Source: Cyprinodon diabolis (taxonomy: Eukaryota > Chordata > Actinopteri > Cyprinodontiformes > Cyprinodontidae). From it: a DNA stretch of 64,000 bases. Shown piece after piece: positions 26,735-41,169 of the stretch. Numbering within the stretch: position 1 is the first letter of the stretch; the number at the start of each line of letters is the position of its first letter. The notes under the pieces were generated by a model. The model made no database searches and had not been told where the DNA came from. It saw only the letters and a list, made by a program, of their open reading frames with translations. The stretch covers positions 8,309,501 through 8,373,500 of the forward strand of contig CM060076.1 in NCBI GenBank assembly GCA_030533445.1, read 5' to 3'. The position numbers were made by a program, and so were the translations under genes.

Positions 26735-27130
26735 ACAATATTTGATTTATAGAGAAAACATGAAGTAATGGTTAACTTTCCTATGAGTGGCCAGTGTTTC
26801 AAAACTGCTTTAAAGTTGGGTCACAGGAGGTCACAAAAGCAGCCAAACCAACATCAAAGGCCCTATAGGTCTCACTTATGTGTAGAATGCAAGTGTTCAC
26901 TGACTTTGAAAGACCACTCCAGGCGAGTTTGTTGTCCAGGTGAACATTAATGTATTTCTACTCCTCCACCACTTCCACTTCCTCACCCATGATCTTAATA
27001 GGTTTCAACTTCATTGAACTACAATCATCTCCCTTGTTTTGTTGACATTCAGGATCAGAGATTTGTTTCCACGCAATATCACAAAACGGTTCACCAGCTC
27101 TCTGTACTCAGGGAAATTGTTAAACTCTAT
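26735..27130 (-). mobile_element. Decayed LINE reverse-transcriptase fragment, minus strand
   Basis: Read on the minus strand the frames give SLILNVNKTREMIV, then a segment for an EEVEVVEE-like stretch and a HLDNKLAW-like stretch, the order of the region after the YxDD box in LINE reverse transcriptases. Several stops and shifts make it non-functional. Its left 190 bp are repeated at 22,925-23,100 with very high identity. Confidence 0.65.
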
Positions 27131-29467
27131 GACACTTATCTAAAAATTGATCGCCTCAAAGAATTGTGCAAGTGTTGTTAGGTTTAGGGATAAATTACTC
27201 TTTACATGCAGAATGATTTAAATACCCCTTATTTGAGTAATACAAAAATTACAAATTCTTAACTTCTACCTTTATTTATTTAGAATGTCTTTGATCATGT
27301 TTTTCTGTTCTTAAACCTTTAAGTGTGACAAGAAATTAAAAAAGAATAAAAAAAAACAGCAATAGAGGAAATAAGTCTTCATATGTCTGTTGCTAACAGT
27401 TGGTTCCTTAAAACGTACATATAAAGGAATAAAGCCACTGGAAAGGTTAATTCTACAGCCATCAATAACATTTGGTTTTATACTTTAGTTATAATTTGAC
27501 TTCAGCGTCTTCTCAGTTTTGTAACAATTCAAAACAAATTTTACAAAGCATTGAGGCATCATGTCCATTTCCTAACAGCAGGACATGATTGACATTAAAG
27601 AGTATAAATTATGCACTTTAATCACTTGTATGGCAACATAAATCCACATTTTATTGAAAGGATTGATATTTATTCTGACTTCACAATATTTCAGTCCACC
27701 TCTTTAACTGTAGACAATTACACCTTATAGTCGCTGCGCATTTAGTTTTGTGCTTTTAACAATTAAAGTAAAACAGAGCTAAAGAAAATCTATTGGCCAG
27801 TCTTTCCCAACATGTTTGAGGTTGGAAGATCATTTATGTTGAATAAGACTTTGCTGAAGCTAACAAAGTGAAGCTAAAGTTACTAAAGTCTTGGATAAAA
27901 CACTTAAATAAAATGCTAATAAAAATAGCACAGTTTTGAAAGTTCTAAGCTATAAGACAAAATCACACTTTATAAAAAAGAAGCTGTATTTCCAGTAATC
28001 CTTGGGAATCTTATCCTTACTGAGAAATGTTTCTGTCTGTGGATGCAACAATATGATTCTGCTTCAATCTTGTGCTTTGTTTACTTGATGAAAGACGTTT
28101 CCACATCAAGAGCTGAGGAATAGAAAACTGTGCGAGTCAAAAGGATAGGCTTGGTTAACTTTATGCCGCACATAAACACACTCACCCACCCAAAACGGCA
28201 CACACACACTTGCGTCCTGCCGGTAATGAAGCAGATAATAAGCTACTTCACGCTCTGCTGTAGCAAACCCAAAATCAAAACACTGTTGATTTAAGAATCA
28301 AAATGTGTGCACTCATGGGTTTTTCATCTTCCATGCTCTGTGGCAGTGATGATGATGTAGAGCTTCACCATGTGTGATTGTGTGTGTGCGTTTTCTGCTG
28401 TACATCAGAGCCTAAGGAGCAGGCGGCGCTTCGGCTAGGCAGCGTTGAGAATCCATTCCTCTTCCCTCCCACATCATTTCAGCTCTCCATGTCTCTAAGA
28501 AATGATTCTCTGACTTTGACACCAATGTCATCACTAAAAGACTTTCTGCAGAATTCATGAAGTTGTGAAGAAACAACAAACATGTAAACAAACCATGCTA
28601 ATGTGATGATAAGGGAAAGAAAATCCCAGAAAGCAATCTGCAGAAATAAGAACCTAGAATAAATAGATTTTCAGTAAATAAGAGTTAGCTTAGTTTTTAC
28701 ACTTAAATTTCATGCTTTGATCTAATTTCAACTAGAATATATAACTAATTCATAAAGTTCTGTTAGGTGAGTTTTCATTTCTTTCTCAATATATATAAAT
28801 GAACTGTTGTTAAGGGATGAATAAATGAAATATAAGTTTTTTCAACCCTTTTTCCCTCCAGTGTTACATGCATCCTGTATGAATCAACTTAAAAGAACAA
28901 ACATGTCTTTATGGCAACATAAAAAAAGAAAGAAACAGCTTTATTTGTGTGCTCACCCTTGATCTGATGATTTGCTAAAGCTTCATGTTCCATGTTTCAT
29001 TTTAGCATTCACTATATTAAACTGCTTAAAACCTGTCTTTTATTTTAAAGATGTAAATGAATAAATAAATAAACCAAGATGCGGAAGCTACTATTTCAGT
29101 TTTTTGGATTCTGTGTTCTTTTGATGATCTGCAATCCTTATTTTTTTTAAATGCCAAATATGTTTGGTTCATCACGCCACCAACATTAGGCCTGGATTAT
29201 CGATAATCCTGGCATATTTAAGTTTAAAGTCTTCTTTTATCAGCTTTTCTTCTTTTGAATGGTGTCAAATATAAACATTTTTAATAGTCCAAGCCAAAGG
29301 GCACACTACAGTCAAATAGACTATCTAGACAGGGAGGTAAAGATTTTGGATGAAAGCAAGTTTACCTTATTAATCCAAAGACTTTGAATTCATAACAAAA
29401 AACATTACTCAGAATACCTTTAAGTACATGCACAAAACTGGTCACTTATTATAAAACAGGTAAATAG
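27131..29467. other. Unannotated DNA
   Basis: No recognised gene, RNA or repeat; A/T-rich. Confidence 0.4.
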
Positions 29468-29690
29468 TGAATGGTCTGTACTTATACAGTGCTTTAACAA
29501 GTCAAGGACCCTGAAAGTGCTTCACAATGCATTCAGTCATTAACCAATTTGCACAAATATTCAAAGATTGATAGCTGCCAGCTAAACTGTAGTCATGGCT
29601 TTCCTAAAACCAAGGGTGCTATGCAATTCGCGCCACCGGACCATCTGAACAGCAACAGCAGGCAAGGCGGGTGAGGTGTAAAGGAGGTTT
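29468..29690 (+). repeat. Interspersed repeat V, copy 1 (diverged)
   Basis: ATGGTCTGTACTTATACAGTG with CTGAAAGTGCTTCACAATGC and GCGCCACCGGACCATCTGA resemble a common fish repeat of the (AATGGTCTGTATTTGTATAG...) type. Copies with the middle part (ACACAGCTGCACTGGGGC-like) are at 35,985-36,230 and 48,535-48,735. Confidence 0.6.
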
Positions 29691-32600
29691 TCTGTTGTGA
29701 TCTAATCGAAAAACTCTTTATATAACACGACTTTGCTCAATAAAAAATAGAAACATTACATATTTTTATCTCTGTAAATTGTTCCAATTATTTTCAGAGA
29801 TATCGTCTATCTTCCCATCATAAGCAAAAGTTGATTCGTTTTTTATTTGTTTGCAAAATACTTTTTAAAATCATATATGCAAAAAGTTTTTCAACTAATA
29901 TTTTTGTTTATTTTATGATCAGAACTGCTTAAATTTTCAAAATGCATTTTGAAAATACCCCTCTAAGTGCAACTGTTTACTTCCTTCTACCTCATCTTGC
30001 ACAACAAAACATCCTTTTTCATGTCCATCCTAATATAGAGTTTTAAGCCATTAACATCTGTGTGTGACTTTGCTGTTTCCATTTCAACCACTTCCACAAT
30101 CTGACTTTTTTTTAAAATTTACAATACTGCTGCTTGTCATCTTGGGGTAGCTAAAATCCCGCAAAACCTTAGAGAACTTTAAGATAGTGGCCTCCAACAA
30201 ACTCAAAAATGTTTTATGCAAAATTCTTAGTATTGTTTTATTTTGTGCTGTAACTTCTGTCCACAATGAAACAAAAAAGAAAAAGGTTTGTATATTTTTT
30301 TTGTAGATGTACTTTTTTACTCCCCAAAAGATTTAGATATGCTTTTGATACTTTACTGGATGTGAATTAAAAGATTTCACAGATAAGGAAACCCTCCTGT
30401 GTCTGTACCTGCTCATCTGTCAGAAAGAAAAGGAAGGTTTGATGTAAAAACATTCACTCCTAGGATATTCTTAGGTTGCCACCAAACACAAGTTCAAACA
30501 TTTGGATCTAAATATCTGTCAGGAAAGAAAGACACCCAGAAGCCAAAGATTTTCATATAAAACACTTGAAATAATTGTCTTTAACAACTTTATCTTAACT
30601 TAGCTATAAGAAATACAGAGACCCATGAAAGACAGAAGAAGGTTGTGATTGAAAACATCCTCCGCATGTTACTTTATAAGAAGGGCATCTTTCTGCTGCT
30701 ATTTCTACCGAGTTCCAACGTCTCTATGAATATCTTACCGTCCTGTCTATCTTTAAGATACATCATGACACAGAGCAGTGCTGACTTGGATCACTTATGC
30801 TGTGAACTGGAATATATATATATGCATGCCTTTTCTTGGCATAATACCAGTTTGGATGAGTCATAAACATACCTGTTTTTATTTTAATATCATGCTCACA
30901 TTTAGCCTTAAATGTGATATAATGTTTGGTTACTTTTTAGTTATTAATGTTGCCTTAATTTAAGATATTCTGCTAATGCCAGACTGCACGTGACTAGATG
31001 CTAAGATGACTGATGTGCAGAACAACAATTTTAAAAAACTCCATCTTTGAACCTGTATTACATTTACATGAGAGTATATTTTGCTCCTTATTCCATATAA
31101 AACAGCACAAGTCTGTTGTGCGATTGTTCACAATACTTAAAAACTGTCATCACCAGTGGGCAGCACAGCTCACAACCTCTGAGTATCCAACAATGTTAAA
31201 ATGTAAAAGTTTAGGCTAAACATGAGCAAAATACATGTATATGAGCTACAGATTATCTACAGGGCCATGATGTCACTTTTTTTCTAATGGATAGTAACTT
31301 ACATTCAAGCTTGATAGCTCTGTCCTGAGCAGACGTTTTGCAAAACAGTCTAAATAGAAATTCTTCAAGGACAATAATAAGAAAAACCTACCAATGGTTG
31401 TCAAGAGGCCTGCTATATAATGCAATACATTCAGCTTCTACATGATTAACCTGTTTTTAACTAGTCAGATTGATTTTTAATGTCAGTGATGTGTTTGGTA
31501 TGGATAACCAGTTAACACAAAGATTCCTTCTCAAAAAATGTATAGTGATTGTTTTTTTTTTTTTGTTGCCTATCAGTAAAACAAAGCTATAAAGCCAATT
31601 CCATTGTTAAACATTAAAATTGCACTAGCGGATTACAAAGGAAGGGATGTGTTAAGGATCAAAATCCGAAGATAAAATATTATTTGCAGTAAACCGAACT
31701 ATAAATCAAATAAGCAAATTGGTCCAACATGTCAGCAACAGAAGAAATGACTAAAGGCCTTGACATATTTCCTAGAATCAACACTTGTGAGCTGCACACC
31801 GCATATATAATTCAGCACAGTACTCTGTATGCAGTGTGGCAGACAGGTGGGCGCTGAGGATAGAGTCGGGCTGAAGGGGTCAACTGGGGGCCTGGACTGT
31901 AACTACAGGATAGGTTTCAGAAAGGCCTTGAGACAGAGACTCCTCACACACATTCTGTGTACTTTTTGAACTGCTGGCGAAAGGCTCACAATACAGCAAC
32001 CTTAAAAGCAGAACCAAAGATGCTACAAATCTTTCTGTCTTATGTTATTAAAACATTGTTGTTAAGATTGAGCAGTTTTTACCAAACATTTGTTGGTCAT
32101 CTATTTTATATTTTTTCCACTAATCTGTTTCATTAAATACAAAGTTATTACACCTATTCCCCTTCACGTTCTTGTTCATTTTAAGGTCAAGTACAAAGAA
32201 AGGTACATTTGTTTGTGACAAAAAATAAAAATAGCTTAAAAGAGTTTCATTTAAGAGCAGCCAGCTATTCTTGTTAATTAATAATATGTTCTTACATCTA
32301 AAACAATGAGAACGTAGGGTAAAAATAAAACCTTCATCTGTTTGGTAAATTTTGTCTTACTTTTTATTCAAACAATACATACAGGAGTTAATACTTGAAT
32401 GCATAAATCGTTGTCTTTAATGACAAAGATAGTCTTATAATGTTTTCCATGACTGTATCATCCCTCAAAAAGATGCTCCATAATTAACATGGCAGTCAGT
32501 AATAAAAAATCTGTTTCAAATGTGACATTGCTGCCAAACTCAACCTCATGTCTGTCTGATTTAATCCAAGTGTGTGACTGTTTTGTAATGTACCCCTCTG

Positions 32601-35184
32601 TCTCTAGTGAGGGTTTAAGAAAGGATTGAATCAGAGGTAGGATAGCTTTCAAGTAGGGATTAGGCTAAGCCAGGTCAGTCTGGGTCATTATTCAAGAGTC
32701 AGGGATCGGTATCTACACACCTGGGAGGAAAAAAAACACAAAAAAACTCAGAGTTGTCTCAGAGAGAGAGAGCTATATCTTTTATAACCTTGGAGATGAT
32801 TACGTTTTAGACAACTTTTTATTTACGTGGCAGTAAAAGCAGGTGTTATATTAACATCTGTCAGGGCTTTTATAGACCTGCACCAATTACAGCATTTTTA
32901 TCATCAGGTTCAAAATGGGAGCATCAGCATAACTCTTTACTTATATTGATGAAGCTTTCAGATGTTGTTGTTATTGTTATGCAAAAGCTAAAAAAACAGA
33001 AAGTTGGATTTTTGAGGAATAGGGAAGGTGACATATTTCCTTGGCTTTGCATACTACCATGCAGACGACGTACAGAGATCGAGTAATTTTTAAGCAAGAT
33101 TTCAGCAGCAGAGCATAAAAATAGCTCGGCACTCTTATATTTCTACGTGTTGGCTTTTCTCAGAGGTCTTATCTTGAAGTGCAGACGGTTCAAAGAAGTA
33201 TTTTAAAACTTTCAGCTGTAAATAGCTTGAAAAAAGCCATTTTAAAAAAATTACCGACAGCTATTGAGTGAAACACCTGCTTATTTCTGTCTTTCCACCT
33301 TTTTGCAGTTATGATAGCATCTGATGATGCTGCAGTTGACAAATGCTCCACAAATCTCGCTCAAACTTTAGTTTGGTAACAATTCTGTGACGAATTGACA
33401 GTCACACCAAATGTAAGCCTAGTTTCTTCACTAAGTATCAAGCTTTAAGTATTTTTAAAGAACTTCTGTTTAAATCCTGTTTTGACAGGGGCCTCCAGAG
33501 AGATTTAGGCTGTAAGATACTTGCTTACAAAGTGTAGTAAGACTAAAAGAAGACACCAGGGGTATATAGTAGTGTAGAAGAACATTGGTCCGAATTATTT
33601 TCATTTGCAAAAGATTTTAGGAGGGAAAGTCTCCATTAGCACATTTTAATCCATGTGTGCTGGTTCTTGTGGTACAGTGAAACTACAGTACATACTTACC
33701 TGCAGCAACTTTTGGATCTAAAACCAATTTAAAGAGGAAATAAAAGATGTATCATGAACAGCTAAAACCATAAAGTTTGAGGCTTTATACTTTCTAAAAG
33801 GTATTTGCATTAAAAAGATACAACACATTTCCAATCTTCACATCTCAAATATGTGAATTTGTTATTTTTAAAGAAGTAGAGGTATAAAATATTAATTTAG
33901 TATTTTTAATATTGCAAAGGCAGACTCGCTCCTCCTTAAGACCATAAAGTCTATACTTAAGAGCTCCTTAAAAGGCAATGCTTGATGTTTCTTATCTGTT
34001 GTTTAGTTCTGATGAGAAAAACAAAAACATTTCTTGAGCAACAGGTTGCTTAAAACAGTAACTTCTCAAAGTAATTTCCGTTGTTGTTTTTATGTAGATA
34101 AAGTTGCAGATTAATGCTTGCTCAGCTGGGGGGGGGGGTTCTGCACGGGAGGATAAGGATAACACCTCCGATGTTTTGTAAGATTGCAAACAGCCATGTC
34201 AGAGCTGTTAACCAGAATGCAAAACAAATAATTCACAGTTTTACTTGTTTATCTACATTTAAATAACGAAAAAACCTGCAGCACTGAGTGTCTTGCAAAA
34301 CAATGTATTAAACTTTAAAATGGTCACATTTTTTCAATGTTTTAGCTACCATATTTAATAGAGTCTTTTGGGATTTTATTTGATCGACAGCACAAAATAG
34401 TCAGTAATTATGAAGTGATTGTAAAGTAAAATGGAAGTTTTAATTTTTTTCCTGTCATCAAGTTTTGTAAATATGCGCTTAGCCTCTCATAGAACCACTT
34501 TTCACTAAAAGTGCAGCTGCAGGTCTTTGGGGGGGGGTTATCTTTGACAGCTTTTGACATACATTATTTGCACTTTGTTCAAGCTCAGGTAGAATGGATG
34601 GTGATTGCTTTTGAACATTATTTGAGTTTTTTCTTAGTTGTGTGCTTCGAATAAGACAGTTGTACATGCATACTGTAAGCGCTTAAATCAGAATATTTTA
34701 TTGCAGCTCTGTCCGTATGTTTAAGGTTCTCAACAAGCTTGAAGGTTAATCTTGTCCCTAGTCATGTTTTTGATTTCACTATGTGTTTTTCTCTCAAGAC
34801 CTTTTTGTATTTGTCTTCTTCCTTCTCTGTCCAGCTTCCTTTGCCCAATCAAAGAAAGCATCCCAGATCATGATGCAGCCACTGCTGTACCACTTCTTTT
34901 AGTTAAAATGTTGTTTTTTTTTGGGTTAATGTAGTCTCAACTTAAAGGTTGTGCACATGACTTTAGGCTGACATTTCAATGGATCGTTAAATCTCACCAA
35001 TTTCTCTAAACTTTGATTGTGTTAGCTGCTTCTCTGATTAACGTCCCTCCACCCAGACTTTAGGCTTTGGATAGATGGACATTTATCTACATGTATTATC
35101 ACATTGTCTCTATTTTCAGATACCTATTTATTTAACCCTGGTTTAAATTGGTTATCTCAAACATGTCTTCTGTTATCCTATTAT
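29691..35184. other. Long unannotated stretch
   Basis: About 5.5 kb of A/T-rich DNA with no recognisable gene or repeat. Poly-G runs occur near 34,129 and 34,531. It could hold distal regulatory elements, but nothing in the sequence alone shows this. Confidence 0.4.
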
Positions 35185-35350
35185 AACATAATATGTTTGA
35201 GGCCTTCATAGAACTGCTGGAATTATACTGAGATTAAATTACACACATTCTTAATCAAATGAAAGTTGCACAGGAATTGGGGGTGTCAGAAAAAAAAAAA
35301 ATTTAAAAAACACAAATGTATATAACTCTTTACATGTTTACATATCAAAA
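35185..35350 (-). mobile_element. Terminal fragment of a decayed Tc1-like element
   Basis: GAGGCCTTCATAGAACTGC followed by TATACTGAGATTAAATTACA and the later GGGGGTGTCAGA match the left-terminal segment of a frequent Tc1-like fish transposon as I recall it. No transposase remains. Confidence 0.4.
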
Positions 35351-35984
35351 TATTTTGAAACCAGTGAGCTTTTTGTTTAGGCACTACTTCCTGTTGATTT
35401 ATCTAACAAAAAGGTATTGTAGTTTATGCTTGTAATGGGACAAAAAACAAAAAGCTTGAAGTATTCAAATAATTATTTTATTTGATATGTATTATGTCAC
35501 CCACTGTAAATAGAAATTATTGCATTTCAAATCTCAAATGCCACATGACTGAACACTTCTATTGCTTTGATGTGCTATTCTTATTATTTTACGATAGCCA
35601 AAGCTCACTTAAAATAACATCTTTGAGTCATCATCACATATAAATAAGTCTTGAACGAAGAAAAAGCAGAAAAGGCGACAGTCAACAAGAAATATTTAAC
35701 CTACAGCAACTAACAAAAAAATAGGGCTTTCACCACAATCAACATCAGGTTCAGTTTAGTCATATTTTTTAATCAAATATCCACATGAGATGTTTTTCCC
35801 TTGCTGCCTACAGTATGTGTCAAACACCCACACATCTCAGAATAAGTGTAAAAAAACAACTATGAAAGTGGTCTTATTTTTTAAAATTCAAAGTCAAGGC
35901 TAGTTTGACATAAATATGTATTAACCTGATCCCTGTATGATATAATAAGCTATTTATTTGATAATATTTAAATACAATTAAACA

Positions 35985-36230
35985 GTGAAACGTATTTATA
36001 TTGCAAATTTCAAAATCTTGTTGGCAAGCTACATTGTAGCCACAGCTTCACTGGGGCACACTAGAAGAGGGCACCAGTAGGCCCTCTGAACACCAGTAGT
36101 GAGCAATGTGGGAGAAGTGTCTTCCCAATACACAACAACTGAGATGGACAGAGCTGGGGTTTTGAACCAGTGAACTAGTGCAGATGCAGGATAAGCTGCA
36201 TCCCACATCACTGTCACCCACACCTACAGT
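35985..36230 (+). repeat. Interspersed repeat V, copy 2
   Basis: GGCAAGCTACATTGTAGCCA then CAGCTTCACTGGGGCACAC, GGCCCTCTGAACACCAG and GAGCAATGTGGG, ending with a degenerate GGGTTTTGAACCAGTGAAC. The family also appears at 29,468 and 48,535. Confidence 0.65.
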
Positions 36231-39200
36231 TAAGACAGAGAAACTGAAAGGTAAAACTCAAGAAAGCAAGCAGTGGTTGCTGTAACAATAAATAACTGCT
36301 GTTAGACAAACTAACCACATTCAAGACATAAATCATACAGAAAAACCAGGAATGAACTACAAGGAGAGAAATTGGGTTTTACACTGAAACTTGCTTGTTT
36401 TTTTGTTAAGGTCAATTGTCAGCCATTTTAAGCCTGAATGTTGCCTTAAAACCTAATGATCAACTTTCCTGCACTTTCCTCATTCTAAGTTCCTGTTTTA
36501 AGCTCAGCATCATTAAACATTGTGAAAAGTAGCTTAATAATATCTATTGCAACATACGATGACTAGGTTTGAAACATCTCACGGTTTGTTCCTCTTAAAG
36601 GCAAAAAGAGGGAAGAGAGCTTAAGGAAGTTGATAAGACAGTAATCAAGCTGTTCTTACTGATATTGCAAGAGTTTTGCATTGTCATGACCTCATTTAAA
36701 TGAACATCACAAAAAAAAAGCATGTACACCACCTACACAGAACTGAGAATAATCACTTGATGTTTTTTTTTCTTACTGACATTTCAGTACCTCACATTAA
36801 TCATGCTGTCAAGATCAATGAGTATTTAATTAAAAAAATAAAAAAAATATGATGCAGGGATTAGTGTATTTCTTTCATACAAGCCTTACTTTAAAAATAT
36901 TTTAATTTGAACTGTTTTAATTATTACTAGGAAACCAATATATGGTGTTTTTACAAATATTTTATTGGCCAAACTGTTTAATATGTTTAAAATGTATGTT
37001 GGAAAAAGAAAATGTTTTTACTTATGTGTCGTGACTGTTTGAACTTTCTCGTATGAAGTGTTAAAATTGTAGACTTATATTAATTAATGATGTTTAGAAA
37101 GCTGGTGTAGGGTAGGTCTTTTTCCTCTGCTAGACTCCCACTGTAACAGGAGTGTAAGTTTGTTAATAATGACCAGGGAAATATTTACAGTTTAGTTTTA
37201 CTTTTGATTTTTGTAAATATTTTTTATGTATAACACTTTTTATGGACTGTGTGAGTCAGAACAAACCTTTTGCTATTCTGGTTGGAGTGATTTTGGTCGC
37301 CTCTTGCAAAGATCTTTAATAAACCTCTCTTTTGTCACTATAACATTATTTGGATAATTTCTTTACACTTTTTACAAAACCATTTAAAAAACTAAACAAC
37401 CTTAAGATGAAGCTTAATTCTGACAGAATGAAGAATTTAATTACGTTACTTTCCACTTGGCCAAGTCAAAAATTCAACACTAGTTTATAAAACACCAAGG
37501 AGTCAGGCCAGCTAGTTTATTCATGATGATGCAAAAAGGACATCGGTCAGTTTTAAGTATAATTTAACCCTCTTATAAGAAAGCAGATACATTTTAGCAA
37601 AAGACGATTACTTAAATGTAACCCAAACAACACAGAATAGATTACATAATTATCCCATCCTCTTAAGCATATACAGAAGTTCTAGGGTGGCATACTTTCT
37701 TTAGCAATGATATATGGAAACAATTTCAAACAAATGTGTTCAGTCTCTTTTTTAGGCATTACATTTTTAGAATCATAAGAGGCTATCATGGCAATAATGA
37801 CAAGCGGTCCACAATAAAGTTAATCCTGGATTTAAGACCACAAACAACTTCTGTGCTCATGATTTGCTACACTATGTGTGTTGTATCTACAGAATAAGAT
37901 TATTTAAAAGTTGGATGAACAATTTTTATTTTCTATGTCTTTTAAGGATACATCTTGGTATAGATATATGTACAAGGTTTACATATCTTTGTTAAATTGT
38001 ATCTGCATAAAATTTCTTGTGATATAATTTCTATCTTCCGAAAAATGCATTAATTTTAGGTAAACACAGAACATGTGCTTTCTGACTCAGTTTACTCTAC
38101 CACCTAATGAGTGGCTTTATCCCCTATAAAAATTAATCTAGAAAGACAATCTTTGTAGTCATTTACAAGTTTCTAACATCAGTCTGAAGAAAGTTTGCTC
38201 AACTCTTCACTTTCAGCTTATGAGATGTTAGATGTTTTATTGCCCGCAAAGCCAATTTTAAGACATCCCACAAATCTTAATCGTTGTACTGTTAGGTTCA
38301 TTGTAGCAATATGTGCAATGGTAAACCAAAGCAAGTTAAAAATGAGGCATTTGAACACCAAAATAATACTCAAAACCGAAAAAAGAGATCTACTGTGCCT
38401 GTTTACACTCTCAGAGTTGGACATTAAATTTGATTTCTGAAATTTCAAAAGTAGATATACTGTCTGCTTCCAAGAGAGGGGGTAAGAGAGAAGCAGATTC
38501 CCTATATTAAGGAAGCCTCTTGAATTCAAACTTATCAAACAATAAGCCTCAACAGTTTTAATTAAGAATTGATGCTAAACACATTTCTATGAATCACTTA
38601 ATTGCTTCTTTGTTTTTACTGATGTATGTTCTTATTTAAATTGTTGATCTTGAATGAATTTTACAAACTTTTCGCTTTCATATTAACAGTTGATGTGATA
38701 TCTTCTGTGCACTGTCCAAATTGTAAAACTTTATTGACCCACACCAAAGAAAATACTTCTAACGTGTTTAGAAAATGCGTTTCCCCTTACTTAAAACAAT
38801 GGAAAGTAGTGCAAGTCAAAACAAATTACAGACACTTTGGTTAACAGTAACATGTTATGAATAAACCTTGAAAAAGAATATGGCTTGATTTTGGAAGAAA
38901 CTATGTCTGGTCTACTAACACCCTCACACACGAGAATTGTGCGACCTTGCAGGTGAAACAGACTGAGTGAAAACTTTAATAGTGAGTAAATTGCATAAAT
39001 TAATATATGAAATAAGAGAAATCTAAATTTTCCGAGCACACCATCTTCAGCAAACAGTTAGTGAGTGAGCCCCTCCCTCCTCCAAAACACATAGGATCAT
39101 ATGCAGCAGCTGCAGCTTGTGCCTGCAGTCAGAGAGCAGAGGGAATCTCCTGTTTCCTCATTGAACACAAGTAACATATGCACAAATCTTCCATTGATCC

Positions 39201-40241
39201 ACCTGAATTAAAAAGCTGAATATAAATATGATATACTGCATGTTTTGCAGCATTAATTTTTTTCAGTGTTAAAGAAAAGCATAGAAAAGGGCAAAATGGC
39301 CCTAGCAGAAATACCCTCTGCGTCTCAAGCTAAAGACAAAAACAGTTTTTTCATGACGTTAAGAACCTAATATCATATGAGTAGTTGTGATTTTAATCAT
39401 TCAAATTCAGGTGAGTGGTTGTATTTCTCTGGTGTGACATCTACTTTTGGAACATTTTACTTTTTTACTTGGAACTTATTTTCTTTTTTTAAAAAAATAC
39501 AAAAGAAGCCATTTCTGTTGTAGTATCAGTTCCACTTTTTATACTCTGATAGTGCGCTTCTCTTAGTAATCATATATTTATGCAAGTGGCAGCAGAGTGC
39601 ATCTGTGGCAAGCAAGACTTTAAATGTAAGAGCAATTTTTTAAGAGTGCAGTATAACATCCGCGTCTGAAAATAACTCTTGCCCTCCAAATAAAAAATGT
39701 TTTAAAAGAAATATTTTCTCATAGTCACAGCTGAGTCAGATGCATGGCTTTAACCTTTAATATGGATATCTGTAATCTTCTATCTGAGCTCCTGAGACAG
39801 CTCTCACCTTTTCTTCCCCTGGTCGAAGTTCACTGTTGTAAACGCAGAAATACCGAACTACCCAGTAGCATGTTGGTTCCCTTTAAACAGGCTGTTGGCT
39901 TTGTAAAAAGTCCATATATGTTACTTTAAAAAAAAAACATTTTCTTTGATGTTCAGTTATAATCTAGGATAACAGTCTTTAATGTTAATGGTAAATCTGT
40001 TAATATTTTCTTTGTGTTTTTTATTTTGAATAAGTAAGTAGAAATATTTCACAGTATCTAACACATGCTAAAGTAATGTAGGTGTATAAATCTAAGTAAT
40101 ACTTCAGGAGGAATGAGGGATTGTTTCCATGAATTAAAAAATCAGTTGCTTTGTGGGAAACATGGGTTTTTCCATACACTGTTACTTTACATCTAATCCA
40201 TTTCTTCCCTCAGTAAAGTTGGTAGAGAGAAAAATGCAATA
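36231..40241. other. Long unannotated stretch
   Basis: About 4 kb, A/T-rich, nothing recognised. Confidence 0.4.
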
Positions 40242-40315
40242 AAACTAACATGTATCAGATATGCTTTTATACAATTGCAAACTAACATGTATCAGATATG
40301 CTTTTATACAATTGC
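40242..40315. repeat. Perfect 37-bp tandem duplication
   Basis: The 37-bp unit AAACTAACATGTATCAGATA... (40,242-40,278) is repeated without any change at 40,279-40,315 and is followed by the first five bases of a third unit. Identity suggests a very recent event. Confidence 0.97.
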
Positions 40316-41007
40316 AAACTGTGATATTGGTGGGATATCAAGATACAGTTTTCATTCATCCATCCTTCTTCTCCCACTTTTTCCGTCAGGGTCATGGTGG
40401 GGCTGGTGCCTATCTCCAGGAGTCTATGGGTGAGAGGCAGGTAACACAGGTCATCAGTCTGTCACTGTCATGGTTTTGGTTCTGTTGTCCTTTACTTTGC
40501 TCCATGTTTCCTAGTTTTATTGGTTTAATTCCTAATTTGTTGTAGTTTCTAGATTTGTTAGTTCTCATGTTTTTCTGTTGTTTTTTCTCTGTTGCCCTCT
40601 TGTGTGTGTTCCTTTCCCCTTGGCTCCCTCATTGTCTCCTCTCACACCCGCTCCTTGTCAGCTCGTTAGCCCTGCCATTGTCTCGGTCAGCTACATATAC
40701 TCTCCCTCTGCTGTCACTCCTTGTTGGTTCCTTGTTGTTGCTGGTCCTGTCGTTGCTGTTCTCTGCTCACCTCGTCTCTCCCTGGCTCCTTGTGTATGTT
40801 TTCCCCTGATGTCTCCATGGTTCTGGTCTGTGTTACAGTTTTAGTTGGATTCCTGCCTTTGTTAACTGTTCATCATTAAAACTACAAGTAATCACCTCAG
40901 CCTCTCTGCCTCTGCATTTGGGTCCTCTAAACCAGCAGTCCCCAACCACCGGGCCGCGGACCGGTACCGGTCCGTGGGTCATTTGGTACCGGGCCACACA
41001 GAAAAAA

Positions 41008-41008
<1 letters not shown>

Positions 41009-41054
<46 letters not shown>
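41009..41054. repeat. (TA)n array, left of the pogo-like element
   Basis: 46-bp TA run ending directly at the left terminal repeat of the innermost transposon. Confidence 0.95.
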
Positions 41055-41056
<2 letters not shown>

Positions 41057-41169
41057 ATATTTTCACGACTATAAGGCGCACATAAACGTCTTTTTTTCCC
41101 TCAAAATGTGCGGTGCGCCCTTTGGTGCGGTGCGCCCTATCTGTGTTGTAACTGCGACTTTTGAGACCA

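Noticed and set aside
29691..35184. Possible hidden gene in the 5.5-kb desert
   Set aside because: No run of plausible exons with splice sites, no recognisable peptide and no CpG island seen; distant regulatory function cannot be judged from sequence alone.
40261..40844. Hydrophobic open frames at the second LTR copy
   Set aside because: Same LTR family as at 10.4 kb; low-complexity pyrimidine-rich translation.
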